Assembly: GCA_013360585.1 (NCBI GenBank)
Contig: JABWBH010000006.1
Location: forward strand, 55,349-119,348
DNA from: Phycisphaerae bacterium
GTDB lineage: Bacteria > Planctomycetota > Phycisphaerae > UBA1845
Direction: 5' to 3'
DNA length: 64,000 nucleotides
The notes beneath the pieces are model-generated. The model saw nothing but the letters and a program-made list of their open reading frames with translations, searched no databases and was not told where the DNA came from. A program made the translations under genes and the position numbers. Of the stretch, positions 36,255 through 44,444 are shown piece by piece (within the stretch, counting starts at the first letter, position 1; each line of letters begins with the position of its first letter).

Positions 36255-36518
36255 CGGGAGTCCGCCGGAGGATCCGAGGTCCGACGTTCGTTCCGAACCG
36301 AGGAGCGCAGCGCTTCTTGCGGCGCCGTGTTTCTCTCCGCGCAAGCCTGCGACCGTGCGGATTATCCGACGGTTGAGGCCTCGCGCGAATCATCCGGCGT
36401 CCGGGTCTTCGCGCGGGCTGAAGCCGCGCGGCGCGGCGTCCGGTGGAAACAGGGATCCGCCTCGCGTCGTCCGGCGGTGGTCCTTATGATCGCCGCTCGG
36501 ACGCAAGGAGCATCAACG

Positions 36519-38069
36519 GTGTCATATCCTGATCTTCAGTCGTTCCTGACGGACCTCGAGGCCCGCGGGCAGTTGAAGCGCGTGCGCGCCGAGGTGGACC
36601 CGGTTCTCGAGATCAGCGCCATCGCGGACCGCGTCAGCAAGTCGCCCGCGGCCGGCGGCGAGACCGCACTACCGCCGCCGACCGATCCGGTGCAAGGCCG
36701 CTGCGGCGGACACGGGCTGCTTTTTGAGCGCGTGAAGGGTTCGTGCTTCCCGGTGGCGATCAACGTGTTCGGAAGCTACGAGCGCATGCGCCTGGCGCTG
36801 GGCGTGTCGAGTTTCGAGACCCTGGCGGACCGCGTGCAGAAGCTCGTCAAGCCCGAGATGCCCACCACGCTCATCGAGAAGATGAAGAAGCTCCCGGAGC
36901 TGGCGAAGATGGCCGGGTTCGGGCCGAAAGTCGTCAAGCGCGGGATCTGCCAGCAGATCGTCAAGGAAGGAGACGCCGCGAATCTTCTCGATCTTCCGCT
37001 CATTCAGTGTTGGCCTCACGACGGGCGGGCCGGTTACGGCGGGAAGCCCGAAAGCGCGACCGAGGGAACCGGGCGCTACATCACCTTTGCGGGAATATAC
37101 ACGCGGGACCCCGAAAGCGGGGAGCGCAACGTCGGCATGTACCGCGTTCAGGCCTTCGCTGCGAGGCTGGCGGCGATGCACTGGCACCTGCATCACGACG
37201 GGGCGAGGCATTTTCGCAAGTACAGGAAACGCGGCGAGCGCATGCCGCTGGCGATCGTGCTCGGCGGCGAGCCGGTGCTGACCTACGCCGCCACCTGCCC
37301 GCTCCCGCCCGATGTCAGCGAACTGCTCTTCGCCGGGTTCCTCAACGACGGCGGCATCGAGCTGGTCCCGTGCAGGACGATCCCGCTGGAAGTGCCCGTC
37401 AACGCCGAATTCGTCATCGAGGGCTGGGTCGACCCCGTGCAGACGCTGATCGAAGGCCCCTTCGGCGATCACACCGGCTTTTACTCCCTGGCCGACCGCT
37501 ACCCCGCGTTTCACGTCACCGCGATCACGCATCGCGAGAACCCGGTGTATCTGACGACGATCGTCGGCAAGCCGCCGATGGAGGATTACTACCTCGGCAA
37601 AGCCACCGAGCGTGTGTTCCTGCCGCTGTTGCGCATCCTCATTCCGGATATCGTGGATTACGATCTGCCGATGTTCGGGGCGTTTCACAACTGCGTGTTC
37701 GTGAGCATCCGCAAGGAATACCCGATGCAGGCGCGAAAGGTGATTCACAGCATCTGGGGCGCGGGGCAGATGATGTTCTCGAAGATGATCGTCGTGGTGG
37801 ACGAGCATGTGAACGTGCATGACCCCAACGACGTCCTCTTCCACGTCGGCGCCAACGTCGACTGGCGGCGCGACACGGTCATCGCCGACGGACCCTGCGA
37901 CGTCCTCGATCATGCGACGCCCTACTACGGAACCGGCGCCAAGATCGGCATCGACGCCACGCGGAAGATCGCCGGGGAAGGCGTCGTTCGGGAGTGGCCG
38001 GAGGAACTGACGATGAGCGCCGATATCGAGGCGCTCGTCGCCCGGCGGTGGGGAGAGTACGGCCTTTGA
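36519..38069 (+). CDS. UbiD-family decarboxylase
   Basis: GTG 36519 with AAGGAG upstream gives 516 residues beginning SYPDLQSFLTDLEARGQLKR, the standard UbiD N-terminus. The family core is present: GMYRVQAF and LHHDGARHFRKY around the prenyl-FMN site, GGEPVLTYAATCPLP, an EFVIEGWVDP strand, FGDHTGFYSLADRYPAF with the conserved Asp-His, and KEYPMQARKVIHSIWG. These prFMN enzymes decarboxylate aromatic or unsaturated acids. With mqnA in the same window a late step of futalosine menaquinone synthesis is a reasonable guess, but UbiD homologues have several roles. No UbiX-like gene is adjacent. Confidence 0.88.
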   Translation: MSYPDLQSFLTDLEARGQLKRVRAEVDPVLEISAIADRVSKSPAAGGETALPPPTDPVQGRCGGHGLLFERVKGSCFPVAINVFGSYERMRLALGVSSFETLADRVQKLVKPEMPTTLIEKMKKLPELAKMAGFGPKVVKRGICQQIVKEGDAANLLDLPLIQCWPHDGRAGYGGKPESATEGTGRYITFAGIYTRDPESGERNVGMYRVQAFAARLAAMHWHLHHDGARHFRKYRKRGERMPLAIVLGGEPVLTYAATCPLPPDVSELLFAGFLNDGGIELVPCRTIPLEVPVNAEFVIEGWVDPVQTLIEGPFGDHTGFYSLADRYPAFHVTAITHRENPVYLTTIVGKPPMEDYYLGKATERVFLPLLRILIPDIVDYDLPMFGAFHNCVFVSIRKEYPMQARKVIHSIWGAGQMMFSKMIVVVDEHVNVHDPNDVLFHVGANVDWRRDTVIADGPCDVLDHATPYYGTGAKIGIDATRKIAGEGVVREWPEELTMSADIEALVARRWGEYGL

Positions 38070-38164
38070 ACCCCGCGGACGCCGGCGCGACCCGATTGAA
38101 AGGTTTTTTCAAAACTCCCGAGGCTTTGAAAGAAAACGGCCACGGATTTGCAAAGCGATCCGAA

Positions 38165-38250
38165 CGCTTGAACACGCTGTTTCAAAACCCGCGTGAAAGG
38201 CCCGAAAAGCACGCTTCCTTACGGGCGCGGATCGGTTTTGAAACCGCATC
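38165..38250 (-). repeat. dispersed repeat A, copy 4 (minus orientation)
   Basis: Read on the minus strand it matches copy 1 almost throughout: AAAACCG, then CCGCGCCCGTAAGGAAGCG, then CGGGCCTTT, CACGCGGGTT and TGAAACAGCG. Confidence 0.7.
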
Positions 38251-38299
38251 TAAACTTCTTTCAGAGCGCCTCACTCATGAACCCTGACAGTCCGAATCC

Positions 38300-38380
38300 G
38301 CCTTGGTGATGCCGGTTTTCCCGATGAAGTTCGCGTCCCCAAGCGGCGCGCTGCCCTTTTTCAACGGGTTGCTGAGCGCT
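38300..38380 (-). repeat. dispersed repeat B, copy 2 (minus orientation)
   Basis: On the minus strand: CCCGTTGAAAAAGGGC, GGGGACGCGAACTTCATCGG and GAAAACCGGCATCACCAAGG. Copy 1 is at 30244-30325. Apart from repeats A and B the 38070-38583 interval has no feature I can support. Confidence 0.65.
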
Positions 38381-38583
38381 TTATGTCCAAGGAAGCCGGT
38401 GGAACCAGGAATCTTCCACGGGTCCTTGAATGTCCGTCCCCCGACTGTCGTCCCCGGATATCGAATACACGCGGAATTGACGCTCCTGCCCTCGCAAGCC
38501 GACGCGGCGCTCAGCGAGCTTTCGGGCCTGGGAGGCTCCCTGCCGAACACGGCTCCCTGGATGACGCTCCCTGGGTGACGGGT

Positions 38584-40476
38584 TCACGGATCGATGCGTG
38601 AGCCTGGGATGACAACGGGCTTTCGAAGCGGGTTCCGCGCCAGACCGACAAACACATCGTCGTTGCTGAAGACGAACGATCGCTCGCCCGGGAGGAGCGC
38701 CACGGACCTGACGCGCCGACCGAGTCCCTGGTCAAGATCGTACAACATCGCCCCGGTCTGCACGTTCCAGATGCGAATGCGCGCGTCCAGCCCGCTGCTG
38801 AACAATCTCCGCCCGTCCTGCGAGAAGACGAGCCGGGTGATATCGCCCTGATGACCCGCGAGGGTGCGGACGGGATCGCCCGTTTGCGCGTCGAACAGCT
38901 TGATGCTCCCGCCGCTTCCACCGCTGGCCAGCAGCCTCCCATCGGGCGAAAACGTCACGGTGTCTACGAAGAACGCCTCCGGGTGTTCGAAGTTCGCAAC
39001 CCGCGAGCCGTCGTCCACCTTCCAGATGCGCCCTTCGCCCAGCGCGCCGGCGGCCACCACGGAATCGTCCGGCGAGAAGGCGACTGCGTGGAACCCGACC
39101 CCGAAGTCGTCCTCGAAAAAGCGAATATGCTCGCCATCGGAAACGCGCCACAGACCGGATTGATACTCCCCCGCCGATGCGATGTAGGAGCGGTCGTGCG
39201 AGACGGCGAGTTCGTAAATGACCGAGACGTGGCCGGTGAGCGTGCGGAGGAGGGCGCCGTCCTGCATCGAGCGGATGTAAATCTCCTGCCCGCCGGCGTT
39301 GCGGGTGACAAAGAAAGCGTCGTCCGAGGCGACGGCGAGCGGCGCAATCTCCTCCTGTCCGAACTCGCCGATCGTCAACGTGCGGACGACTTCCCCGGTT
39401 TTCGCGTTAAGCATGTGCAGACGCTGCTCGAGAGTGTCCGGCTCGGCGGCGAAGACCCAGCGCCCGTCATGCGAGGCGACGACCGAAGTGACGGGTTGAG
39501 TAAACACGCCTAGGCGTGAGACCTCTGCGCCGTCCAAGAGGCGGAAGACGCGCGGGTTATCATCGGTGCCGACCGCGACGTGTTCGCCGTCCGCGAACAT
39601 CGCCAGGGACGAACCGTAAGCGCCAACGTCAATCGTGCGGATCATCGCCCCATCCGAAACCCGCCAGACGCGCAGCGTCCAGTCGATCCCGGTGGAAACG
39701 ACGAACTCGCCGTCCGGCGTGAACTCCGCATCCACGGAAGACCAATTGTGTCCGACCAGCGTGTGCAACAGCGCCCCGTCCGACGTGCGCCACAGGCGCA
39801 CGGTCTTGTCGCCGCTGGTCGTGGCGATGTGCGAACCGTTCGGTGAGAACGTCACCGATCCGACGTATTCCGTGTGACCTGAGAGCGTCCTCAGATGGGC
39901 GCCGTCGGACACGCGCCACAGACGCACGCTCTTGTCCTGCGAGCCGGAAGCCAGCAAGGCCCCGTCCGGGGAAAACGCAACCGCGCGGGTCATCCCCGTA
40001 TGTCCGGTCATCGTCCGCAGCAGCCCGCCGGCAACCGACCAGAGCTTCACCGAGCGGTCACGGCTGGCTGAGGCCACGAGCGAGCCGTTGCGGGAGAACG
40101 CCAGCTCCATCACAAGGTCCGAATGTCCGTGAAAGGTCTGCCGAACCTGCCCGTCGACGACGCTCCAGGTTTCAAAGGCGTTATTTGATAAAATGCCGGC
40201 GATCAACACGCCGTCCGGCGAAAGCGCCCTCCCGGACGAAACCGGCGCATGCACCCCAGCCAGCGCGCCGTCCTTGAGCCGCCACAGCTTCTCGCCGCCG
40301 CGGGAGATCAACATCTCCTCGTCAGGCGTCAGAAACACCGGCGAACACCCGTTATGCCCGCCGGTCATCCAGACGATATCCGGCAACTGACCGGCCGGCG
40401 CAGGTTGCGAGACCACGCCAATCCCGAACAGCAAAACGACGATTCCTGCCTGCTTCTTGACTGCTTGTAAAAACAT
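38584..40476 (-). CDS. secreted WD40-repeat beta-propeller protein
   Basis: ATG 40476 follows GAAGGATGGGAG; 630 residues. A signal peptide (1-28) is followed by about a dozen WD40 units, the clearest being FSRNGSLVASASRDRSVKLWSV, FSPDGALLASGSQDKSVRLWRV and FSPNGSHIATTSGDKTVRLWRT (segments), each about 42 residues with GH and WR/WD-type ends. Twelve to fourteen blades would make two propellers. The exported position suggests a periplasmic or surface interaction scaffold. It is not fused to a kinase or protease as many bacterial WD40s are. It faces the 909-bp interval that leads to the tRNA. Confidence 0.85.
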   Translation of the reverse strand: MFLQAVKKQAGIVVLLFGIGVVSQPAPAGQLPDIVWMTGGHNGCSPVFLTPDEEMLISRGGEKLWRLKDGALAGVHAPVSSGRALSPDGVLIAGILSNNAFETWSVVDGQVRQTFHGHSDLVMELAFSRNGSLVASASRDRSVKLWSVAGGLLRTMTGHTGMTRAVAFSPDGALLASGSQDKSVRLWRVSDGAHLRTLSGHTEYVGSVTFSPNGSHIATTSGDKTVRLWRTSDGALLHTLVGHNWSSVDAEFTPDGEFVVSTGIDWTLRVWRVSDGAMIRTIDVGAYGSSLAMFADGEHVAVGTDDNPRVFRLLDGAEVSRLGVFTQPVTSVVASHDGRWVFAAEPDTLEQRLHMLNAKTGEVVRTLTIGEFGQEEIAPLAVASDDAFFVTRNAGGQEIYIRSMQDGALLRTLTGHVSVIYELAVSHDRSYIASAGEYQSGLWRVSDGEHIRFFEDDFGVGFHAVAFSPDDSVVAAGALGEGRIWKVDDGSRVANFEHPEAFFVDTVTFSPDGRLLASGGSGGSIKLFDAQTGDPVRTLAGHQGDITRLVFSQDGRRLFSSGLDARIRIWNVQTGAMLYDLDQGLGRRVRSVALLPGERSFVFSNDDVFVGLARNPLRKPVVIPGSRIDP

Positions 40477-40849
40477 CTCCCATCCTTCGGATAATCGCAC
40501 GTCTTATTAGGTTCCTCGGCCCGATCGACCACCCTGCCGGGCAAAGTCATCTGCGCCGCGCCACCCGCGCGGACAGGCACTCATGTCCGAAGACGGCCTC
40601 TTCATTGCATACGCCGGCGAGGCACACGTCGGCGACTCTGGACCTCCGCCGAGGATTCCGCATCGCCCCCACGCAGTCCATCAACAGACCGGCGCCAACC
40701 GTGCATCGTCAGAAGGTTGAGCCGCATCACGGACGTCGGTGCCTCCCGCGCCCCCCAGGCGGCCTGGCGAACTGCGTGGCGCCCGCAGAACCCTCCAGGG
40801 GCGGCGCCCGGAGTTTGATGGAGACTCAATTCAAGAATGCTCCGGGGCG

Positions 40850-41050
40850 GAACGCTCCGGCGGCACGCACTGGCTGCACGCTCTGGTCGCACGTTCGGGG
40901 GTTGCACGCTCCAGGGTTGCACGCCCCGAAGTTGCAGACGCCGGTTGCATCATCGGTGGCACGCTCCAGAGATGCACGCTCGAGGGGTTGCACGATCTGC
41001 TTGCACGCTCCGGTTGCACCTTTCCGTTGCAGCTTTCGGTTGAACGATCA
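40850..41050. repeat. degenerate 13-15 bp tandem repeat (TTGCACGCTCCGG)
   Basis: About a dozen imperfect units such as TTGCACGCTCCAGGG, TTGCACGCCCCGAAG and TTGCACGCTCCGG. Near-multiples of 15 bp and short in-frame runs like TLQRCTLEGL suggest a decayed pentapeptide-repeat gene, but no intact frame exists. The rest of 40477-41385 shows no gene. Confidence 0.45.
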
Positions 41051-41314
41051 CAGCTCGGAACGAGCGCGCTGACGACGAGACGCGGCGCCGACAGGATACG
41101 CCGTTTTACGGGGTTTTTCGGGCACGCCGACCGGGCGCGCATTGCGGATCGTCAGGCGCATCGTAGAATTCCCGCGGCAAGCACGCGCCTGCGGCGCCGG
41201 CTTCGCAGCCGATCGCCGACCGGGGGCGCCCGGACCTTCGCGACTGGCTGGGGCTGGCGCGAAAGCAGAGCGCCGAGCGAACCCTCGGGCACGGACGACT
41301 CCCGCGGGACGGCT

Positions 41315-42799
41315 TCATGCGTCTGAACGGTTCAACCACGACGCGGACACGCGAAGCCGTCCCCGTGAATCCCCGGGTCGTGGTCGCCACTGTAGCTCAA
41401 TTGGCAGAGCAGCGGTTTTGTAAACCGCAGGTTGCGGGTTCGAGTCCCGCCGGTGGCTGTTTGCGTAAGTCCTTGCCGTCACGAGGCTTGTTTTCAGCCC
41501 TGAAAGCCAACCGACGTGCCGTTTCGGCCTGAGAACCCCTCCGGGCGTCAATTGGGCGTCATTTTCCATCCGGTTGGCCGTCTGCACCGAGTCCGCAGCC
41601 AGTCTGCATCCCGTTGCTTTTCCCAGGGTGGAGAAGACTTCAACAGCCCGCTGCTCCTGTTCCGCGCTCACCGTGGAGTAGAACTCGGCCGTGGTCGAGA
41701 TGCTGGCGTGTCCCATGAGTTCCTTCACCACATTCATAGGCAGCCCGGAATCCGCGAGGCGTTGAGCGAAGCTCTTCCTGAAGGCGTGCAGCGTGAGGAT
41801 GCCGCGGAGTTCGATGCCCGCCCACTTCGCGTGTCGCCTGACCGTGACCAGCAGGTTGTTGACGAGGAAGTCGTTGAGCCAGGGCTTGCCCTTCCGCCTG
41901 TGCTCGCGCCAACGCTCCTGCACGAGCTTGAAACGCTCCGGCGTCAGGAGAATCAGCGGCGATCTCTTGTCTCGCACGCGAAACCAACCCGCCAGCAATC
42001 GCAGCGTGTGCCGCGGCAGCGGGATCTCCCGGTCTTCGTGATCTTTGACGTGAAAGGGCGGCAGATCATCGCCGGCCGCGCGGCTCGTGATCAATAAGCG
42101 CCTGCGTTCCAGGTCGATGCTGTCCGCGGTGAGATTGAAGAGTTCGCCGAACCGTGCCCCCGAAGTGTAGGCCAAGGCGTAGAGGACTTTCCAGCGAAGA
42201 TCCGGCGCCGCGCGGAGGAGCGCCCGGTATTCTCCAGGTTGAAGATAATGCCACTTTTTCGAGGCATGCTTGCCCACCCGCAACAGTTTCTCGCCGTCGA
42301 ACGGATTGCGCGCCAGAAAGTCCCACGCCTCCGCGTACTTGAACAGCGTGCGGCTGTCGCGCAGGAGACGATTGCGGGTGTAACGGCTGAGCTCCTTGCC
42401 CTGGCGCTTCCCGCGCAGGACGCGCTGACTCGTCCAGAACGCCGAGGCCCTGTCCGCGGTGATGCGATCGAGCGGAGTCTCGGCGCCGAAGAACCCCACG
42501 AGGCGTTCACACAGATCCTCGATGTGCAAGCGCGTCTTCTCCCGCCACTCGCTGCGACGGCGCTCCAGATATTTCCTGCAGAACGCGCCGAGGGAGACCG
42601 GTGGGGGTTTCGCGCGTGTCGCGCCGCGGTCGAACTTCGCCTGCAAGGACGCTTGGAATTCCTCGGCTTCACGCTTCAGCCGAAAGGCCTTGCAGTACCT
42701 TCTGGCCTTGCCGTTCTCGTCGGATTCTCCGTAGTAACGGACGAGCCACGGCTTCTGTTTCTTGCGCCTGTCGTGGACCAAACTGACCTTGTCCTTCAT
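41315..42799 (-). CDS. tyrosine recombinase/integrase reading antisense through tRNA-Thr
   Basis: 494 residues from ATG 42799 (AAGGAG upstream). The phage-integrase catalytic set is complete: Arg216 (SGARFGEL), His338 and Arg341 (LHAFRKSFA), His364 (GHASISTT) and Tyr374 (EFYST). An Arg/Lys-rich N-terminus and a SAM-like core-binding domain (65-165) come first. The frame does not stop after the catalytic domain: residues 448-471 are the antisense of tRNA-Thr (RRDSNPQPAVYKTAALPIELQW) and 23 more follow, so the 3' end is probably chromosomal sequence joined at the att site. It marks the left end of the island. Confidence 0.9.
   Translation of the reverse strand: MKDKVSLVHDRRKKQKPWLVRYYGESDENGKARRYCKAFRLKREAEEFQASLQAKFDRGATRAKPPPVSLGAFCRKYLERRRSEWREKTRLHIEDLCERLVGFFGAETPLDRITADRASAFWTSQRVLRGKRQGKELSRYTRNRLLRDSRTLFKYAEAWDFLARNPFDGEKLLRVGKHASKKWHYLQPGEYRALLRAAPDLRWKVLYALAYTSGARFGELFNLTADSIDLERRRLLITSRAAGDDLPPFHVKDHEDREIPLPRHTLRLLAGWFRVRDKRSPLILLTPERFKLVQERWREHRRKGKPWLNDFLVNNLLVTVRRHAKWAGIELRGILTLHAFRKSFAQRLADSGLPMNVVKELMGHASISTTAEFYSTVSAEQEQRAVEVFSTLGKATGCRLAADSVQTANRMENDAQLTPGGVLRPKRHVGWLSGLKTSLVTARTYANSHRRDSNPQPAVYKTAALPIELQWRPRPGDSRGRLRVSASWLNRSDA
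41386..41458 (+). tRNA. tRNA-Thr (anticodon TGT), island attachment site
   Basis: A 73-base cloverleaf: a seven-pair acceptor stem (GCCACTG/CGGTGGC with one G-T), D-arm with AGCTCAATTGGCAGAGC, anticodon loop TTTGTAA on a GCGGT/ACCGC stem, and TPC arm GCGGGTTCGAGTCCCGC. CCA is not encoded. The tail-to-tail integrase makes it the probable integration target, with attL within its 3' half. Confidence 0.95.
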
Positions 42800-42873
42800 G
42801 GCTTCTCCTTGATGCGTCGCCGACCTGACGCCGGGATGCTAGCGCCGATTCGCGTCCTGCCAAGGCGTGTTTT

Positions 42874-43134
42874 TCAGCGATTTCGCGTCTTGGTGAGGCG
42901 TTCAAGGAGGCGGTCCAGTTCGATGCGCCGATAGCGCAGACAGCGACCGACCCGCGTCGCTTTCAGGAGGCCTTTCTCGCGGTAGAACCGCAAACTCTGG
43001 CGCGGATCCCTGACGCCCGTGCTGTCGAGGCGCAGATACATCACGGCCTCGTCCTCGGTGAGGAGCTCCGGGCACGGCCCGTAGCCGCCGTTGCCGTCGG
43101 GAAGCACAGGATGACCGTTGGCGGTTTCAGTCAT
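42874..43134 (-). CDS. excisionase-like helix-turn-helix protein
   Basis: ATG 43134 follows GGAGGG; 86 residues. After a Gly-rich start it has LLTEDEAVMYLRLDS, a central FYREKGLLKATRVG and the closing CLRYRRIELDRLLERL, the winged-helix layout of excisionase/MerR-type domains (HTH_17 group). Lying 75 bp before the integrase on the same strand, it is the likely recombination directionality factor; a plain transcription regulator remains possible. Confidence 0.75.
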   Translation of the reverse strand: MTETANGHPVLPDGNGGYGPCPELLTEDEAVMYLRLDSTGVRDPRQSLRFYREKGLLKATRVGRCLRYRRIELDRLLERLTKTRNR

Positions 43135-43179
43135 CTCAACGCTTCCCTCCGGACCCATGTTCCTTCAACAATGCCTGCA

Positions 43180-43467
43180 TCACGGCACGACGACGGTCAA
43201 CGCCATGCGAATCTCGCCCAATGCGAGCAAAACGAGCATCGCGATCAGCGCCTTGCTCGCGCCGTGGAAAGACGCGACGCCGACGCGCTTTCCGAGCGTC
43301 TCGTAGAGCCCGTCAACTACCGGCGCGCCCGCGCCGTCAAGCGCCTTAAGCCATGCGATCGGCCAGCGCGTGACCAGCAGGCGCACGATGAAGAAGAACG
43401 CCACGACGTCGATCGCGACGACGATCAAGTGAAGAACGCCCACGAACAGATTCACCATGATGTCCAT
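43180..43467 (-). CDS. small membrane protein, two hydrophobic segments
   Basis: 95 residues. A first long hydrophobic stretch (4-35, VNLFVGVLHLIVVAIDVVAFFFIV) and a second near the C-terminus (70-93) flank a polar loop. The first half recalls YggT-type membrane proteins, weakly. It lies nine bases after the preceding small membrane gene and belongs to the Hsp70/VWA operon, so it may anchor that module at the membrane. No motif gives a function. Confidence 0.6.
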   Translation of the reverse strand: MDIMVNLFVGVLHLIVVAIDVVAFFFIVRLLVTRWPIAWLKALDGAGAPVVDGLYETLGKRVGVASFHGASKALIAMLVLLALGEIRMALTVVVP

Positions 43468-43476
43468 GCGTTCCTT

Positions 43477-43701
43477 TCAGGGCGGCGGTCTGCGCCTCGC
43501 GGCGCGGCGCATGCCGGCGACCACGGCCATCGCCAGCAGCATCAGTTCCAGCTTCAGAATCGGCCGTTCCGCGGGCGAGAACGTCCGCTCGTAGAGCTTC
43601 ATCAGGTTTTCTCCGTGAATCGACAGCACGACGACGAACTGATGCGCCGCCCAGATGCCGAGCACGGCGATGAACAGTGAGAGGATGTTGTCCCAACGCA
43701 T
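43477..43701 (-). CDS. small membrane protein of the Hsp70/VWA operon
   Basis: 74 residues with hydrophobic segments at about 6-26 and 48-64 and a basic, Pro-rich C-terminus (RRAARRRPPP). It starts 18 bases after the VWA gene and ends nine bases before the next small membrane gene, which makes a cotranscribed pair. Unrecognised; topology suggests both ends inside. Confidence 0.55.
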   Translation of the reverse strand: MRWDNILSLFIAVLGIWAAHQFVVVLSIHGENLMKLYERTFSPAERPILKLELMLLAMAVVAGMRRAARRRPPP

Positions 43702-43718
43702 CGTTTCACCCTTTGAAA

Positions 43719-44423
43719 TCAGAGCGTCAGACTCTTCGCCAAGGTGCGGTAATGCTCAAAGAGCTCGCGCGCATCGGCGATGAACCGATACCGATCGGGC
43801 GACGTGGCGAGGCGCCGCAGCAGGTTCTCGTCGACTTCGTCCTTTGCGCCGATGCCCACGCAATCGATCTGCACGCCTGCGGCTTTCAACCTGTCCGCGA
43901 TCGGCTCCGGCTTGGGGTTGGCGTTGTGCCCACCGTCCGAAAGCAGAATGAGCCGCTTGACGTGTCCGGACGGCAGCGCGACACGAAGGGGCTCGCCCAG
44001 GAGCCGAGTCATCCATCCGGATGGAGCGCCCAGGACAAGCCCTTCCGCGGCGCGCAATCCCGCTCCGATGCTTGTGTTCCCGCAGGCCGCGATACTGTCG
44101 ATGGCGTTTTGAATCCGACGCGCCGAATCCTTAAGATCTTCGAGCGGGCATTCGACGCGGGCATTCCCGCGGAAACTCACGACCGCGATTCGATCGTGTG
44201 CGGATTGCGCCACTCGATGCGCCAGATACGCGCTCGCTCCGCGCTTGGCCGCCTCCAACCGCGAGGGAGGGTAGTCGTCGCTTTCCATCGACGAGGAGGC
44301 GTCAATCACCAGGACAGTGACGAATGCTGCCTGCGACGGCGCCGGCGGCGTTTCGCACATTCCACGAGGCCGTGGCGCTGCGGGTTTGTGCGTCTTCGTA
44401 AGGGACTTGATGAGGTTTCGCAT
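43719..44423 (-). CDS. von Willebrand factor A domain protein
   Basis: 234 residues; GGAG precedes ATG 44423. The VWA fold has a full MIDAS: Asp41-Ser43-Ser45 in VIDASSSM, Thr117 in CGNTSIG and Asp163 in LLSDGGHN. There is no signal peptide or membrane helix, so it is cytoplasmic. Cytoplasmic VWA proteins usually work as metal-dependent docking factors for ATPases or chaperones. Here it lies directly after an Hsp70 and before two small membrane proteins. A 21-bp gap to the Hsp70 gene supports cotranscription. Confidence 0.85.
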   Translation of the reverse strand: MRNLIKSLTKTHKPAAPRPRGMCETPPAPSQAAFVTVLVIDASSSMESDDYPPSRLEAAKRGASAYLAHRVAQSAHDRIAVVSFRGNARVECPLEDLKDSARRIQNAIDSIAACGNTSIGAGLRAAEGLVLGAPSGWMTRLLGEPLRVALPSGHVKRLILLSDGGHNANPKPEPIADRLKAAGVQIDCVGIGAKDEVDENLLRRLATSPDRYRFIADARELFEHYRTLAKSLTL

Positions 44424-44444
44424 GGCCGTTGCTCCTGTACAGAA

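Noticed and set aside
40605..41326. Plus-strand frames across the TTGCACGCTCC repeat as a protein gene
   Set aside because: Several frames are open only because of the repeat; none has a start signal or consistent pentapeptide pattern.
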